Assembly (NCBI RefSeq): GCF_002741015.1
Contig: NZ_CP016617.1
Location: 1,240,001-1,304,000 of the forward strand
DNA length: 64,000 nucleotides
Reading direction: 5' to 3'
From: Microvirga ossetica
GTDB taxonomy: Bacteria; Pseudomonadota; Alphaproteobacteria; Rhizobiales; Beijerinckiaceae
Shown here one piece after another: positions 45,426 to 56,800 of the stretch. How positions within the stretch are numbered: position 1 is the stretch's first letter; the number at the start of each line of letters is the position of its first letter. The translations under genes and the position numbers were made by a program. The notes under the pieces are model-generated. The model saw only the letters and a program-made list of their open reading frames with translations, did not search any database and had not been told where the DNA came from.

Positions 45426-46331
45426 ATGACGCAAGTCACGGTTTTCGGCGGATCGGGCTTTATCGGTCGGCATCTGGTCGAGCATCTCGCCAGGGCGGGA
45501 GCATCCGTACGGGTCGCGACGCGTCATCCTTCCCCAACAGGAGAGCCTCCAAGGTTGGCACGGATCCAACAGGTCGAGGCCGACATTCTCGATGATGTAG
45601 CTGTTCAGGCTGCGGTCCACGGGGCTGACACGGTCATCAATCTGGTCGGCATTCTCTCGCCGGCGCAACGGCACACCTTCACGGCCATCCATGAAGACGG
45701 GGCTCGCCGGGTGGCCGCCAGCGCCAAGCACTTGGGTGTCAGGCACCTCGTTCATGTGTCGGCGCTTGGGGCCAGCCGCACCGCACCAGCGCTAGCGGAC
45801 CGCTCCAAGGCAGCCGGCGAAGAGGCGGTGCGCGCCGCGTTCCCCGAGGCGGCAATCGTTCGGCCCAGCCTGGTCTTCGGGTCAGACGACCACTTCTTCA
45901 ACGGCTTTGCCGCACGGGCGCGACGGCTGCCGGCCTTGCCGCTGATTGGCGGGGGCCAAACCAGGTTTCAGCCCGTTTATGTCGAAGATGTCGTGGCGGG
46001 CTTCGCGGCCATTCTGGCGAACCCGGCGAGCCGAGGGAAGATCTATGAGTTCGGAGGTCCCCGGATCTATACCTTCAAAGAGCTGCTTGAGTTTGTCTGT
46101 GCCACGATCAGGGCCCGACCGTTGCTGGTGCCCGTGCCGTTCTGGGCGGCTGAGCTGCTCAGCGGGCTGCTGCAAGTGTTTCCCGGTGCACCGCTCACCC
46201 ACGATCAGGTCCGGCTGCTGAGAACGGACAAGGTGGTCAGCGGCTCCGAGCCAACATTGGGCGATGTGGGGATTGAACCAAAAGCACTCGAGACCATCGT
46301 GCCTGAGTATCTCTCGGCCTACCGAAGGTAG
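45426..46331 (+). CDS. NDUFA9-like NAD(P)-binding protein
   Basis: This 301-residue extended-SDR-type protein belongs to the complex I NDUFA9-subunit-like family. QVTVFGGSGFIGRHLVEHLA is the dinucleotide loop, VINLVGILSPAQRHTF the segment typical of the NDUFA9 group, and IVRPSLVFGSDDHFFNGFA the family middle. The usual Tyr-x-x-x-Lys pair is replaced (RSKAAGEEAVR), as in the NDUFA9 group, so catalysis is doubtful. The ATG at 45426 follows a GTG one codon earlier; the ribosome site is weak. In alphaproteobacteria such proteins are linked to complex I assembly or quinone metabolism, and the UbiB-like gene 800 bases downstream fits the latter. Confidence 0.85.
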   Translation: MTQVTVFGGSGFIGRHLVEHLARAGASVRVATRHPSPTGEPPRLARIQQVEADILDDVAVQAAVHGADTVINLVGILSPAQRHTFTAIHEDGARRVAASAKHLGVRHLVHVSALGASRTAPALADRSKAAGEEAVRAAFPEAAIVRPSLVFGSDDHFFNGFAARARRLPALPLIGGGQTRFQPVYVEDVVAGFAAILANPASRGKIYEFGGPRIYTFKELLEFVCATIRARPLLVPVPFWAAELLSGLLQVFPGAPLTHDQVRLLRTDKVVSGSEPTLGDVGIEPKALETIVPEYLSAYRR

Positions 46332-46466
46332 AAAGGGGCCGACGCCTGCGCTCCGGCTATGGCAGACCCTGACGAATACGTACATCGCGGCTGACGAGTA
46401 CGCTGGAGTGCCGTTCTGGCTGTCATAGGGACACGATTCGCGGTAAGCTGTTGGCGATGAGAAGTC

Positions 46467-47114
46467 ATGGAGCAGTCTATGCCGGAGCCCACCACATCTT
46501 CGGGGCAGGTGTCATCCTCCCTGCCGGACGACGATCTCGCAATCAGGCAGCGGGTTCGAGACCTGACCAGCCAGGTTCTCGAGCAGGGCCGGGTGGACAC
46601 CGGGGCCGTCGCAGACATCGTTCGAGCAGTGACTGGTCAAAGGGATGCCCCACCTCACGCGAGCGATGCCGAGGCCCGGGAGGTGTTTGCCGACGCCGTG
46701 CGGGAGCTTGACGAGGCACTGCTGAACTCGGCGAACGCGACGCACGCCACGCTCCAGCAACTCGCTGCGCGGGGGAAAGACTTCACCACCAACGATCTGA
46801 AGGAAGCACTGGCCAGTCTGAGGAAACTTGAAGAAGATTATGTGGCGGCCGCGGACTGCATTGCCGAGGCGATGAGTGGCAATCTGCGCCGCGAGATGAC
46901 AGAGCTTGCAGGTCACGCTCAAGCGGTCGGCGCGGAGGCGAGCGCCCGAGCCGCGGGCATCATGGGGGAATTTGCCGGCCGCATGGGGGAAAGCGCGACC
47001 TCCGGTCTGCAAACGGTGCGCGGCACGAGCATCCGCATGGCGTTGCTCGCCAGTGGCGTGCTGGCCGGTGTCGCCGACGCGCTGCGCGATCGCGCAGAGA
47101 CGCGAAAGGGGTAA
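46467..47114 (+). CDS. DUF6781-like helical protein
   Basis: This 215-residue protein resembles the DUF6781 family, whose function is unknown. It is mostly helical and Ala-rich. The first 100 residues carry RVRDLTSQVLEQGRVDTGAV and the conserved ARGKDFTTNDLKEALASL; the rest (AQAVGAEASARAAGIMGEFAG) looks like an amphipathic or phasin-like coil. A second ATG 12 bases downstream (MPEPTTSS) is an alternative start. It ends 11 bases before the UbiB-family gene, so co-translation is likely. A link to quinone or lipid metabolism is suggested only by that neighbour. Confidence 0.7.
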   Translation: MEQSMPEPTTSSGQVSSSLPDDDLAIRQRVRDLTSQVLEQGRVDTGAVADIVRAVTGQRDAPPHASDAEAREVFADAVRELDEALLNSANATHATLQQLAARGKDFTTNDLKEALASLRKLEEDYVAAADCIAEAMSGNLRREMTELAGHAQAVGAEASARAAGIMGEFAGRMGESATSGLQTVRGTSIRMALLASGVLAGVADALRDRAETRKG

Positions 47115-47125
47115 TAGGTTAGTCC

Positions 47126-48802
47126 GTGTTCACCGCCGTCCGCGATCTGCCGCGCCTGCGCGAGATCAGCTCGGTCCTCATTCGCCACGGACTCGGCGAT
47201 CTCGTGCGTCGTACCGGCACGGCCACGCTGCTGGAGCGCGCCGGACAAATCCTGCAATGGCGAGAAGCCGGTGACGCCGCCGATCTCGAACCACAGCAGC
47301 GGGTGAGACTCGCGTTCGAGGAACTTGGGCCGACCTTCGTCAAACTCGGTCAGATGCTCTCTACCCGAGAGGACCTCCTACCGCCGGCCTGGACGGCTGA
47401 ACTCGCCCGATTGCACAGCGACGTGCCGCCGGCCCCTTTCGACGAGCTCTTGCCGCAGGTCGAGCAGGCGCTCGGGTCCTCTCCGTTTGAGGTGTTTGCC
47501 GACCTGGAGCGCGCTCCCTACGCTGCAGCCTCGATCGCACAGGTGCATCGGGCCAAGCTGGCAAGTGGCACCCCGGTGATCTTGAAGATCCGCCGCCCGG
47601 GCATCGTGGCAAAAATCAACGCCGATCTCAGGATCCTCGGGTACCTTGCTCGTCTGGTCGAGCGCGAAATGCCAGAGGCGCGGTGCTACCGACCCATCCA
47701 AGTGGTGGACCAATTGCGCCGCTCGCTGGGGCGCGAACTCGATCTGGCGGTCGAGGCCCGCAACATGGAGCGTTTCGGGCGCAACTTCGCCGACGATCCC
47801 AACATCCTCGTGCCCCAAGTGTATGGGGCCTGGACGAGCACCGTGATGAATGTGCAGGAGCAAATCGTGGGCATTCGCGGCAACGATCTGGTGGCGATCG
47901 AGGCTGCCGGTCTCGATCGAACGGCACTCGCCGCGCGCGGGGCCGACGCCGTGCTCAAAATGATTCTGGTCGATGGGTTCTTCCACGCCGATCCGCATCC
48001 GGGCAACGTGATGTTTCTGCCTGGCAACCGCATTGCGCTGATCGACTTTGGCATGGTGGGACGCCTGTCGCCGACGCGCCGAAGCCAAATCGTCGATCTG
48101 CTGGCGGGGCTCGCACATCATGACGAGCAGGCCATGCTCGAGGTATTGCTCGACTGGCGCGGCGGTGCCACGGTGGACGAGGTCCGTCTCGCGGCCGATC
48201 TCGGCGAGCTCGCCTTCGATTTCGCCGACGTGCCGTTGAAGGATCTCAGGATCGGTGTGTTGCTGCACAGGGTTTCGGCCGTCCTGCGCGAGCACACGAT
48301 CATGATGCCGGCCGATCTTGCCCTCCTGTTCAAGGCACTCATCAGCCTTGAAGGACTCGGGCGCCAGTACGATCCGGAGTTCCGGTTGATCGAACGCGTC
48401 AAGCCGTTCCTCGACCGGGCCCTGCAGGAACGCTATCGGCCAGCGGAGGCCGTGCGACGGGGCAGGGCCACGTTCAGCGACCTTCTTGGCCTTGTCACGT
48501 CGATGCCGCGCGACATTGCGCGACTGATCAAAGACGCACGGCAGGGCCGCCTGCGGGTCGAGCTTGACCTCAAGCGTCTTGACAGCTTCGGTGACCGGCT
48601 CGACAGCGCAATCGACCGCGTCACGGTCGGCGTCATGACGGCCTCGCTGGTGATCGGTTCCTCGATCGTGATGACAGTCCCAGGCGGGCCAACCCTGTTC
48701 GGCCAGCCTCTGCTCACTCTGGTGGGGCTGGTTGGCTATCTGATTGCATTCGTCAATAGCCTCTGGATCATCCTGTCGATCTGGCGATCCGGTCGGCGCT
48801 GA
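47126..48802 (+). CDS. UbiB/AarF (ABC1) family atypical kinase
   Basis: This 558-residue member of the ABC1/UbiB family acts as a membrane-associated ATPase/kinase-like factor in ubiquinone synthesis or distribution. All hallmark motifs are visible: the KxGQ motif (TFVKLGQMLSTREDLLP), the Ala-rich loop AAASIAQVHRA, the lysine in VILKIRRPG, FFHADPHPGNVMF, and the metal-binding ALIDFGMVG. Two hydrophobic C-terminal helices (about 500-555) anchor it to the membrane. The start is GTG at 47126, with only a weak upstream site. Whether it is the housekeeping UbiB or a paralogue cannot be decided from this window. Confidence 0.9.
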   Translation: MFTAVRDLPRLREISSVLIRHGLGDLVRRTGTATLLERAGQILQWREAGDAADLEPQQRVRLAFEELGPTFVKLGQMLSTREDLLPPAWTAELARLHSDVPPAPFDELLPQVEQALGSSPFEVFADLERAPYAAASIAQVHRAKLASGTPVILKIRRPGIVAKINADLRILGYLARLVEREMPEARCYRPIQVVDQLRRSLGRELDLAVEARNMERFGRNFADDPNILVPQVYGAWTSTVMNVQEQIVGIRGNDLVAIEAAGLDRTALAARGADAVLKMILVDGFFHADPHPGNVMFLPGNRIALIDFGMVGRLSPTRRSQIVDLLAGLAHHDEQAMLEVLLDWRGGATVDEVRLAADLGELAFDFADVPLKDLRIGVLLHRVSAVLREHTIMMPADLALLFKALISLEGLGRQYDPEFRLIERVKPFLDRALQERYRPAEAVRRGRATFSDLLGLVTSMPRDIARLIKDARQGRLRVELDLKRLDSFGDRLDSAIDRVTVGVMTASLVIGSSIVMTVPGGPTLFGQPLLTLVGLVGYLIAFVNSLWIILSIWRSGRR

Positions 48803-49293
48803 TAACCGAGGCTTGCATGGGGCCGGACATCGTAAATTCTCGAACTGATAACAAGCCGCACGGCTAGCGCATCGTGCGGAACCGAGGGTCCGGGTCAGCG
48901 AATAAGGGGATCGGTTTCCCCGTTCAAAACGATGCGCCATCAGACGCTCTAATGAGTAGCCGCTATGTGGCGACCGTTCTTCCCACCCTCGCTTCACTTG
49001 GCGCTACGTTCCTAACAAGGTCCGCTCCGGGTCTTGGTCGTCGTCTAATCGCTCATTTGAACGCAAGCCCTTTTTGGTGCCGAGGCTGTGGTTTGCCGGG
49101 AGCAGTGTCGTCTTCGCGGTCGACAGTAGTCGGCGCATGATGGGCTTCGCAGGAGGAACCTTCCAAGGTGTAAAACGCACGCTTCAGGCCTATAGGCTTG
49201 CCGGTGCACCAACCAAGGCGGAATGGTTCGTCCACGTTCCGGCAGGGACGCCTCAGCACGCCTCAGAACAGGCGCATCGGAGTTTTGGGTGGG
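48803..49293. other. Gene-free stretch after ubiB
   Basis: I find no supported gene in these 490 bases; the small frames present lack ribosome sites and family features. AAGGTCCGCT, the core of the dispersed repeat, occurs at 49017-49026. Confidence 0.5.
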
Positions 49294-49840
49294 TCAGGCG
49301 ATAGCATTGCCTGCCCGAGTGAACGGCTCGCCGGATTTGAGCATCGCGTGCATGACGACGGCGAGCTTCCTCGCCACCGCAACGGCTACCCGTTTGAAGC
49401 CGATTCTCTCCCGCACCTGCAACCCCCATTGGCGCAGATAACTGTCGGCATGTGTGCGCGTCAGGATCACGGTTGCGGCTTCATGGAGCAGCCCTCTCAG
49501 GTGACCATCGCCGCGCCGGGAGATGTGGCCGTCATAGTCGACTTCCCCGGACTGGTAGCGACGGGTCGTCAGGCCCAGCCAGGCCCCGACCGAGCACGAC
49601 TTCTTGAAGTTCTCCGGATCCTCAATGGCGGCCGTAAACGAGGTGGCGGTGATCGCCCCCACCCCGGGGATCGCCATCAGCCGCTGACAGGCCGCACTCT
49701 GCCGGGCGCTGGCGAGAAGCTGGCGCCCCAGGGCTGATGCCCGGCTGCGCACGCTGCGCCAGGCCTCCAGCATCGGCAGGATGATCCAGGCAAGCTCCTC
49801 CTGACTTCCGGTTTCCTCTGAGCCTGCGGCTGGTTGAGGA
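49294..49840 (-). pseudogene. IS110-family transposase, C-terminal fragment
   Basis: The C-terminal Transposase_20 domain alone is present: CQRLMAIPGVGAITATSFTAA, WLGLTTRRYQSGEVDYDGHISRRG and RGLLHEAATVIL, ending VVMHAMLKSGEPF. The DEDD domain is missing, and upstream codons change to an unrelated sequence near 49840. It is a relic and differs from the truncated copy at 26647, which keeps the N-terminal half instead. Confidence 0.8.
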
Positions 49841-49882
49841 GATCAACGGGTCACGTAAGTCCTGACGGTAAGCGCTTGCCAT
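49817..49882 (-). pseudogene. Transposase N-terminal scar (IS630-like start)
   Basis: A start with a good ribosome site (GGAGG, ATG at 49882) gives MASAYRQDLRDPLISS, like the opening of IS630-type OrfA proteins. It runs out of frame into the IS110 fragment. Probably a chimeric scar of two insertions; the stretch is short. Confidence 0.35.
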
Positions 49883-50190
49883 GCCGTGCCTCCATATCTG
49901 GAGACAAGCAGGCCACATCAGCGCTCAGGGTGGAATCCCCGCTGACTCGGAATAACGGGAAGTGGCTCTAGCCTCCTATATCGTGCCGTCGATGAAGTGC
50001 ATCATCTCAAGCCCCGATCATTAGGGACGACGGTTGCGTTCCGCTAACGGAGACTCACGGCGGCCCATTCCGCGAGGAGCGGCAAGACGCCTGTTGCGGT
50101 GCGCAGCGCGGCGCCCTAGATCGCATTCCGTCGTCGAGCCCGTCCGGCCACGATCAGTCCAGCCTTGTCCCGTCTCCATCCGGAATCCCG

Positions 50191-53100
50191 ATGCACGATA
50201 GAAACCCACGCCCAGCCGCGACCGACTGCGACTTCCTCTCGGGCGGCTGGGGGATGGGTGCCCGCATGCGCTCGCACGACTGGTCGGGATCGCCTCTGGG
50301 AGAGCCCGAGACGTGGCCCCGGCCATTGCGGATGCTCGTGCGGATGATCCTCAATGCCAAGCAGCCAATGTTCATTGCGTGGGGTCCGGATCTCGCCTTC
50401 CTCTACAACGACGAATACATCCCGATCCTCGGCGCCAAGCATCCCAACGCGCTCGGGCGCCCCTTCGCCGTGGTCTGGTCCGACATCTGGGAACAAATCA
50501 GACCGCTGGTCGACCAGACCCTCTCCGGGCAGGCGAGTTGGCACGAGGATCTGCTGATCCCAATGCAGCGGAACGGCTACCGCGAGGATGCTTGGTTCAG
50601 CTTCTCCTACAATCCCATCTGGGACGACGTCGGAGCGGTTGCCGGCCTGTTCTGTGCCGCGACGGAGACAACCGGCAAGGTCCTCGGCCAGCGTGCGCTG
50701 CGGGAGAGCGAGGAGCGCGCCCGAGGCGTGCTCGACGGCATGGACGAGGCCTTCATCCTGCTCGATCGGGAGTTCCGCATTCTGCGAATCAACCCGGCCG
50801 GGTTGCGGCTGGACATGCGGCCCGAGGCGGAGATCATCGGACGCACCCATTGGGAGGTCTGGCCGAACACCGAGAACTCGCCGTTGGGTAAGTTCTACAA
50901 ACGGGCCATGGCCGAGCGCGTGCCGGCCACGTTTGAGAACAGGTACACGTGGCCTGACGGGCGGGAGGCCTGGACCGAGATCCGTGCCTATCCGGCTCCT
51001 GATGGCCTGGCGGTCTTCTACCGTGACATCACCGAGCGCAAGCATGCGGACGCCCAGCTTCGCGAGGCAGAGGACCACTATCGCCATACGGTCGAGCTGA
51101 ATCCGCAGGTCACGTGGACTGCCCGCCCTGACGGCCAACTCGATCGTGTCGCCCAGCGTTGGCAGGACTGGACCGGCACCACGGGATTGGGGGAGACCTG
51201 GGCGCAGGCGATGCACCCGGACGATCTAGAGCCGTCCCTGATGGCGTGGGCCCACTCTGTCTCGACCGGTGAGCCCTACAATATCGAGCATCGCGCACGC
51301 ATGCGCGACGGCACCTACCGCTGGATGCACTCGCGCGCCCTTCCCCGGCGCAGTCCGGACGGGGAGATCGTCGAATGGTACGGCAGCACCGAGGATATCT
51401 CAGAGCGTCGGTCCAGCCAGGATGCTTTGCGGGAGGAAACCCGCGCTCTGGAGATCCTCAACACGGCCTTGGCCGCCGCAGCGTCGGAGCACGATCTCGA
51501 GCGGCTTGTCCAGCGTGTGACGGACGCGGGCGTGGAGCTCACCGGAGCCCAGTTCGGCGCATTCTTCTATAACGTGCAGAACGAAGCCGGTGAGAGCTAC
51601 ATGCTCTACGCCATCTCAGGCGTTCCGCGCGAGTCGTTCTCGAAGTTCCCGATGCCCCGCAACACGAAGGTGTTCGCCCCGACCTTCAACGGTGAGCGCA
51701 TTGTTCGCTCGGACGACATCACCCAGGATCCGGCCTACGGACACTCGAAACCGCATCGAGGCATGCCAGAAGGGCACCTACCGGTCCGCAGTTACTTGGC
51801 TGTGCCTGTGACGTCCCGGTCCGGTGAGGTGATCGGCGGCCTGTTCTTTGGACATGCGGAGGCGGGCGTCTTCCACAAGCGCTCGGAGCGGCTCATATCG
51901 GGGCTTGCCGCAGGGGGTGCCGTAGCCATCGACAACGCTCGCCTGTTCCAGAAAGCCCAACGCGAGATCGAGGAACGTCGGCGCGCTGAGGAAGCGCTGC
52001 GGCGCCTGAATGGGACCCTGGAGGCCGAGGTCGAGGAGCGCACCAAGGAAAGGGATCAGATCTGGCAGCTCAGCACGGACCTGATGGACGTATGCCGCTC
52101 GGACGGAACGTTGGTTGCCGTCAACCCGGCCTGGACGACGATCCTCGGCTGGTCCGAGGCGGAGCTGCTCGCCAGTAACTTTCTTGGGCTCATCCATCCG
52201 GACGATGTCGAGAGCACACTCGCGGAGCTTGCCGGTCTTGACCAGGGTGCCCAGACCTTCCGGTTCGAGAACCGCTTCCGCGCCAGGGACGGTGGCTACC
52301 GGCTGATCTCGTGGACGGCAGTGCCTAAGGAGGGACTGTTCTACGCCATCGGCCGCGACATCACTGCGGAGCGGGCAGCGGCGGAGGCGCTGCGTCAGAC
52401 CGAGGAGGCTCTGCGGCAGTCACAGAAGATGGAGGCAGTGGGCCAGCTCACGGGCGGCATCGCGCACGACTTCAACAACCTGCTGACCGGGATCGTGGGT
52501 TCCCTCGACATGCTGCGTACGCGCGTCTCGCAGGGGCGCCTCGAGACCGTCGATCGCTACATCACGGCGGCAACGACGTCCGCCAACCGCGCCGCGGCCC
52601 TGACGCACCGTCTGCTCGCCTTTGCCCGCCGCCAGCCGCTCGATCCCAGGCCTGTGCAGGCAAACGCACTCGTCGCTTCCCTTGAGGATCTATTCCGGCG
52701 CACCGTCGGTGAGGCGGTGACATTGGAGGTCGTGCTGGCGGGAGGCCTCTGGCCGACGCTCTGCGATCCCAATCAACTGGAGAGCGCGCTTCTCAACCTC
52801 GTCATCAACGCCCGCGACGCGATGCCGGACGGCGGCAAGCTCACGATCGAGACCTGCAACGCTCACCTGGACGAGGCCTACATCGCGGCGCAGCGGGACG
52901 TGAGACCCGGCCAGTACGTCTGCATCTGCGTGACGGACACGGGAACGGGCATGCCGCAGGACGTGATAGAGCGCGCGTTCGATCCGTTCTTCACGACGAA
53001 GCCCATTGGTCAGGGAACCGGGCTGGGGCTGTCGATGGTCTACGGGTTCGCCCGCCAGTCGGAGGGCCACGCGAAGATCTACAGCGAGGTGGGTCAAGGC

Positions 53101-53559
53101 ACCACGATCAAGATCTACCTCCCGCGCTACCGCGGCGAAACAGACGCGGAAATCGAGGCGTCGACGCTTGCCGAGGCGCCCCGCGCCGAGTCAGGCGAGA
53201 CCGTGCTGGTGGTCGAGGACGAGCCGGTGGTGCGCAGCCTGATCATCGAGGTGCTGGAGGACCTCGGCTACCGGACGCTGGAGGCGGCGGACGGACCAGA
53301 GGGGCTGAAGATCCTTCAGTCCCGGCGGCGCATCGACCTCCTGATTACTGACGTGGGTCTGCCAGGCCTGAACGGGCGCCAGCTCGCCGACGCCGCCCGG
53401 GAACGCCGCCGTGACCTCAAGGTGCTGTTCATTACGGGCTATGCCGAGAATGCCACCCTGGCGGCGGGCTTTTTGGAGCCCGGCATGCAGATGATCACGA
53501 AGCCGTTCGCCGTCGATGCGCTTGCGCAAAGGATCCGGTCGATCATCCGGGATGATTGA
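50191..53559 (+). CDS. Hybrid histidine kinase with PAS, GAF and receiver domains
   Basis: This large cytoplasmic sensor has 1122 residues and no membrane segments. Order: a PAS-like input (about 45-165), PAS (about 175-285), PAS/PAC (about 290-405), GAF (about 420-590, [21 protein letters not shown]), a coiled linker, PAS (about 625-740), HisKA with the phosphorylated His at about 759 ([11 protein letters not shown]), HATPase ([25 protein letters not shown]), and a C-terminal receiver with Asp near 1054 ([10 protein letters not shown]). The first ATG used gives MHDRNPRP. It would phosphorylate its own receiver; no separate output regulator lies beside it. The ligand is unknown. Confidence 0.92.
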   Translation: MHDRNPRPAATDCDFLSGGWGMGARMRSHDWSGSPLGEPETWPRPLRMLVRMILNAKQPMFIAWGPDLAFLYNDEYIPILGAKHPNALGRPFAVVWSDIWEQIRPLVDQTLSGQASWHEDLLIPMQRNGYREDAWFSFSYNPIWDDVGAVAGLFCAATETTGKVLGQRALRESEERARGVLDGMDEAFILLDREFRILRINPAGLRLDMRPEAEIIGRTHWEVWPNTENSPLGKFYKRAMAERVPATFENRYTWPDGREAWTEIRAYPAPDGLAVFYRDITERKHADAQLREAEDHYRHTVELNPQVTWTARPDGQLDRVAQRWQDWTGTTGLGETWAQAMHPDDLEPSLMAWAHSVSTGEPYNIEHRARMRDGTYRWMHSRALPRRSPDGEIVEWYGSTEDISERRSSQDALREETRALEILNTALAAAASEHDLERLVQRVTDAGVELTGAQFGAFFYNVQNEAGESYMLYAISGVPRESFSKFPMPRNTKVFAPTFNGERIVRSDDITQDPAYGHSKPHRGMPEGHLPVRSYLAVPVTSRSGEVIGGLFFGHAEAGVFHKRSERLISGLAAGGAVAIDNARLFQKAQREIEERRRAEEALRRLNGTLEAEVEERTKERDQIWQLSTDLMDVCRSDGTLVAVNPAWTTILGWSEAELLASNFLGLIHPDDVESTLAELAGLDQGAQTFRFENRFRARDGGYRLISWTAVPKEGLFYAIGRDITAERAAAEALRQTEEALRQSQKMEAVGQLTGGIAHDFNNLLTGIVGSLDMLRTRVSQGRLETVDRYITAATTSANRAAALTHRLLAFARRQPLDPRPVQANALVASLEDLFRRTVGEAVTLEVVLAGGLWPTLCDPNQLESALLNLVINARDAMPDGGKLTIETCNAHLDEAYIAAQRDVRPGQYVCICVTDTGTGMPQDVIERAFDPFFTTKPIGQGTGLGLSMVYGFARQSEGHAKIYSEVGQGTTIKIYLPRYRGETDAEIEASTLAEAPRAESGETVLVVEDEPVVRSLIIEVLEDLGYRTLEAADGPEGLKILQSRRRIDLLITDVGLPGLNGRQLADAARERRRDLKVLFITGYAENATLAAGFLEPGMQMITKPFAVDALAQRIRSIIRDD

Positions 53560-53665
53560 TCCGGATGGAGGAGGGCGGCGCAGTCGGGCGGCGTCGGCCT
53601 TCAGCCGAGATATAGGCGTTGAACTTCCGCTGAGGGTCAAGGAGTAACGAACAACAAATGAAATG

Positions 53666-53675
53666 AAGGTCCGCT
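53666..53675. repeat. Core of the dispersed extragenic repeat
   Basis: AAGGTCCGCT, followed 30-50 bases later by CTTCCGCCTCGTGCCAG (near 53703-53720), which also occurs near 28983. It lies in the 256-base gap after the hybrid kinase, where no gene is seen. Confidence 0.6.
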
Positions 53676-53815
53676 CGACTTCTCATGAGCAGACCCAAGC
53701 GCTTCTTCCGCCTCGTGCCAGTAGCAGGAAGTCAAACGTGTGTTCTGGAAAGACTGCGATTGGCGCGACCGCGCCCGTTGAACGCGCTGCCCCTTCCCCC
53801 AACAAACGGCCAAGG

Positions 53816-56800
53816 CTATTCCCGCCGAGCCGAGGGCGTGTCATATAGCGTAGCACGCTCCAGCTCGCTGAGCAGGGCCTCGGCCTCTCTAACGTCGGCA
53901 GTTTCGAAACCCTCGGTGAACCAGTCGCGAACGTGTGTCAGAAAACCGTGGGCTTTCTCCCCGGCGCCTCGCTCTGCCCACAGGCGTGCGAGCCGCGACG
54001 CAGCTCGCAACTCCCACCATTTGGCGGCCTGCGCCCCGGCAATCTCTACCGATTTGCCGAAAGATTCCGCCGCCAAGTCGCCGTCGCGACCAGGCTCTTG
54101 CAAAGCAAACTCCCCTTTCAGTCGGTACAGCTCGGCATCAAACCAACGCTCGCCGGTCGAAGTTGCACGCTCGAACGAGTCGTCGAGCACGCGTCGCGCA
54201 TCTTCAACGTTGCCACTACTAAGGTAAGCCTCAGCCAGAATGGACTCGTAGTACGGCATCATCACCAGGTAACCGGCGTTCACGTCGTGCTCGTAGCAGG
54301 ATTTGAGGGTCTCGAGGCCTTCGGTTGCATTTCCTTCCGCGATGAGTGCGGCAGCTCGAAAGCCCCGTCCCTTGTTCAACATTGCAGGCATGGCCTTCTC
54401 GGACGCGAGAGCAATCAGGCGCTCGCTGTCGCGCCGAAGGGCGAGCCAGTCTTTGCACAAGTGGTAGTAGACGCACGTGTTGACGAGAGCCAACACGATG
54501 GCGAAGGGCTGGCGCGTTTTCTCCGCAGTTTCCAGACCCTGCCGGCACTGCCGGTACCCCTGCTCGGGGTAGCCCAGAATGAGCAGCGTCCGGGCAAGGT
54601 AGAGGTTCGGTCCGGCGTCGGCGATGTCCGCACCGAGCAGAGGGTCCAGGTCAGGTGCCCTTGTCGAGACCCGCTGCGCCAGGAAAGAGCGTGCGGTGGC
54701 AAAATCGCCCATCCAAAGGGCAACGAATCCGGCTGCGTCCGCTCCGATTGGGCCACCCTCGCCGTATGCGCGCGCCGCCGCGCGCATCAGCTCGTTGGCG
54801 ACTTCGCGCGCGATCGAGCTCCGCGCGATTGTAGTAAAAGAGAAACTCGCCATAGCCGGCCCGGAGGTTCTCGTGCTCCGCTCCCGTTTGCCCTGCCAGG
54901 AATCGGGCGCGAGCATAAGCCGTGCCCGTTTCGACCGCCGCCGTGCCCCTAGCCGCCCGGAGCGCATCCCCGAGCGCAAGGCGGAGCCCGAGTTCAAATC
55001 GGTTGCGCTCCAAGCCTTCCGGCAGCGTTTCGAGAAGCGAGAGACCGTTATCGAGCTGGCTCAACGCTTCCCTTGTCGCCGAGCGCATGATCGCCGTGCG
55101 TGCCGCAGCCTGATAATATGGCACTGCTTGCTCGACGAGCCCGGCCCTGCCGTAGTGGCCGGCGACGAGTTCGGGATGAGCTGTGGCCGTGTCCATGAAT
55201 CTGTTGACCAGCGCGTCGGCAATCGCGCCGTGCAGTTCCCGGCGGCGCCTTTTGAGGAGCGATTCGTAGGCCGCGTCCTGAATGAGAGCGTGCTTGAAGA
55301 TGTGTGCCGGGCTGGCCGCGGTGCCGCCGCTCAAGATTAGCTCGGCTCCGATCAGTTCCGAGAGCGCCGTCTCCAGTTCACCGGCAGGCATGTCGCTCAC
55401 GCTCGCCAGCAGCGCACGATCGAACTCCCGCCCAATCACGGCACCGACTTGCGCGGCATGCCTTGTGGAGGGCGGCAGGCGGTCGAGCCGAGCCATCAGC
55501 GCGTCCTGAAGTGTCACGGGAACCGTGACTGCAGGCAGAGATCCCAAAAGGTCGAAGTGATCTCCTGCGTCGACAAGGACGTTGAGATCGCGCATCGCCT
55601 TGGTCAATTCCTCGATGAACAGCGGAATGCCGTCGGTGTGCGCGACGATCTCGTTCAAGACTTCCTGCGGAAGACGCTTGCCCGCAACGGCCTCGGCCAC
55701 TGCGGCCGCCTCAATCGGATCGAGCCGTTCGAGCACGATCCAGTCAACGTGTGCGCCGCTCCAGGCCGGCTTGAACTCCGGCCGGAAAGTGACGAGCAGC
55801 AGCACTGGCAATTGGGCGATCCGATCGTTGATCCGATCGACCAGTTCCAGCGTCGTCGGGTCGAGCCATTGTGCGTCCTCGATGACCATGAGCAGCGGAT
55901 GCCGCGTCGCGAGCCCCTCAACCCAGTTCAGCAGCGCTGCAAATGTCATGGCCTTCCTCTGCTGAGGGGTCAGATCACGTAACGAATGCTGCTCGCCGGT
56001 TCGAACGCCGAGCAGATCGGCGATGACAGGGATGGCGCCGCTGGTATCGGACAAAGCCCTTCCCAGAAGAAGCTCGAGCTTCCTGAACTGTGTTTCGTCC
56101 GGGTCAATGCGTGCAAACTCCGCGGAGCGCCGGATTTCCGAGATGACGGGCCGTAGCGCCGAGTTCGCGTAGTACGGCGAGGCGTCGAAATGGATTTCCT
56201 GGAGCCGGTCCCCTCTCAGTCGATCCCCGAGAAAGCGCACCAGTCTCGATTTTCCGATCCCGGGCTCCCCGGTTACGAGGACAACCTGGCCCATCGTTCG
56301 CCTGACCCGCCCCCAGCGCTCGAGCAGCAGATCGATCTCGCGGCCTCGGCCGACGAACGGCGTGAGCATCGTGCCGTGAAGTCCCTCGAACCGACTTTCA
56401 CTGCGCCCGATGCCGTGGACCCGCCAGAGGGCTACCGAGGAGCCGATCCCCTTGATCGGCTGCCTTCCCATGTCCTCCAGGTCGAAAATCCCTCCGACGA
56501 GATGCCGGGTGGTTTCGGAAATCACAACCTGGTCCGGCCCTGCCGCCTGCTGTAGCCGTGCTGCGAGGTTCGGCGTCGCCCCGACGATCTCGTCCGGGCG
56601 CTCTGCCTCCCCTTCCCCGAGGCTTCCGATGACCACCAACCCTGTGGCAATGCCGATGCGTGCACGAAGGTGAGGAACCTCTTGCGTCTTGATTCCACCG
56701 GCTGCTGCCACAATGCGAAGGGCAGCCTTGACCGCCCGTTCAGCCGCGTCCTCCTGTGCCTTCGGCCAGCCGAAATATGCAAGAATGCCATCGCCCAAGA

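Noticed and set aside
47378..48997. 539-codon minus-strand frame opposite ubiB
   Set aside because: Antisense of a gene with all ABC1 motifs; no start site and no domain.
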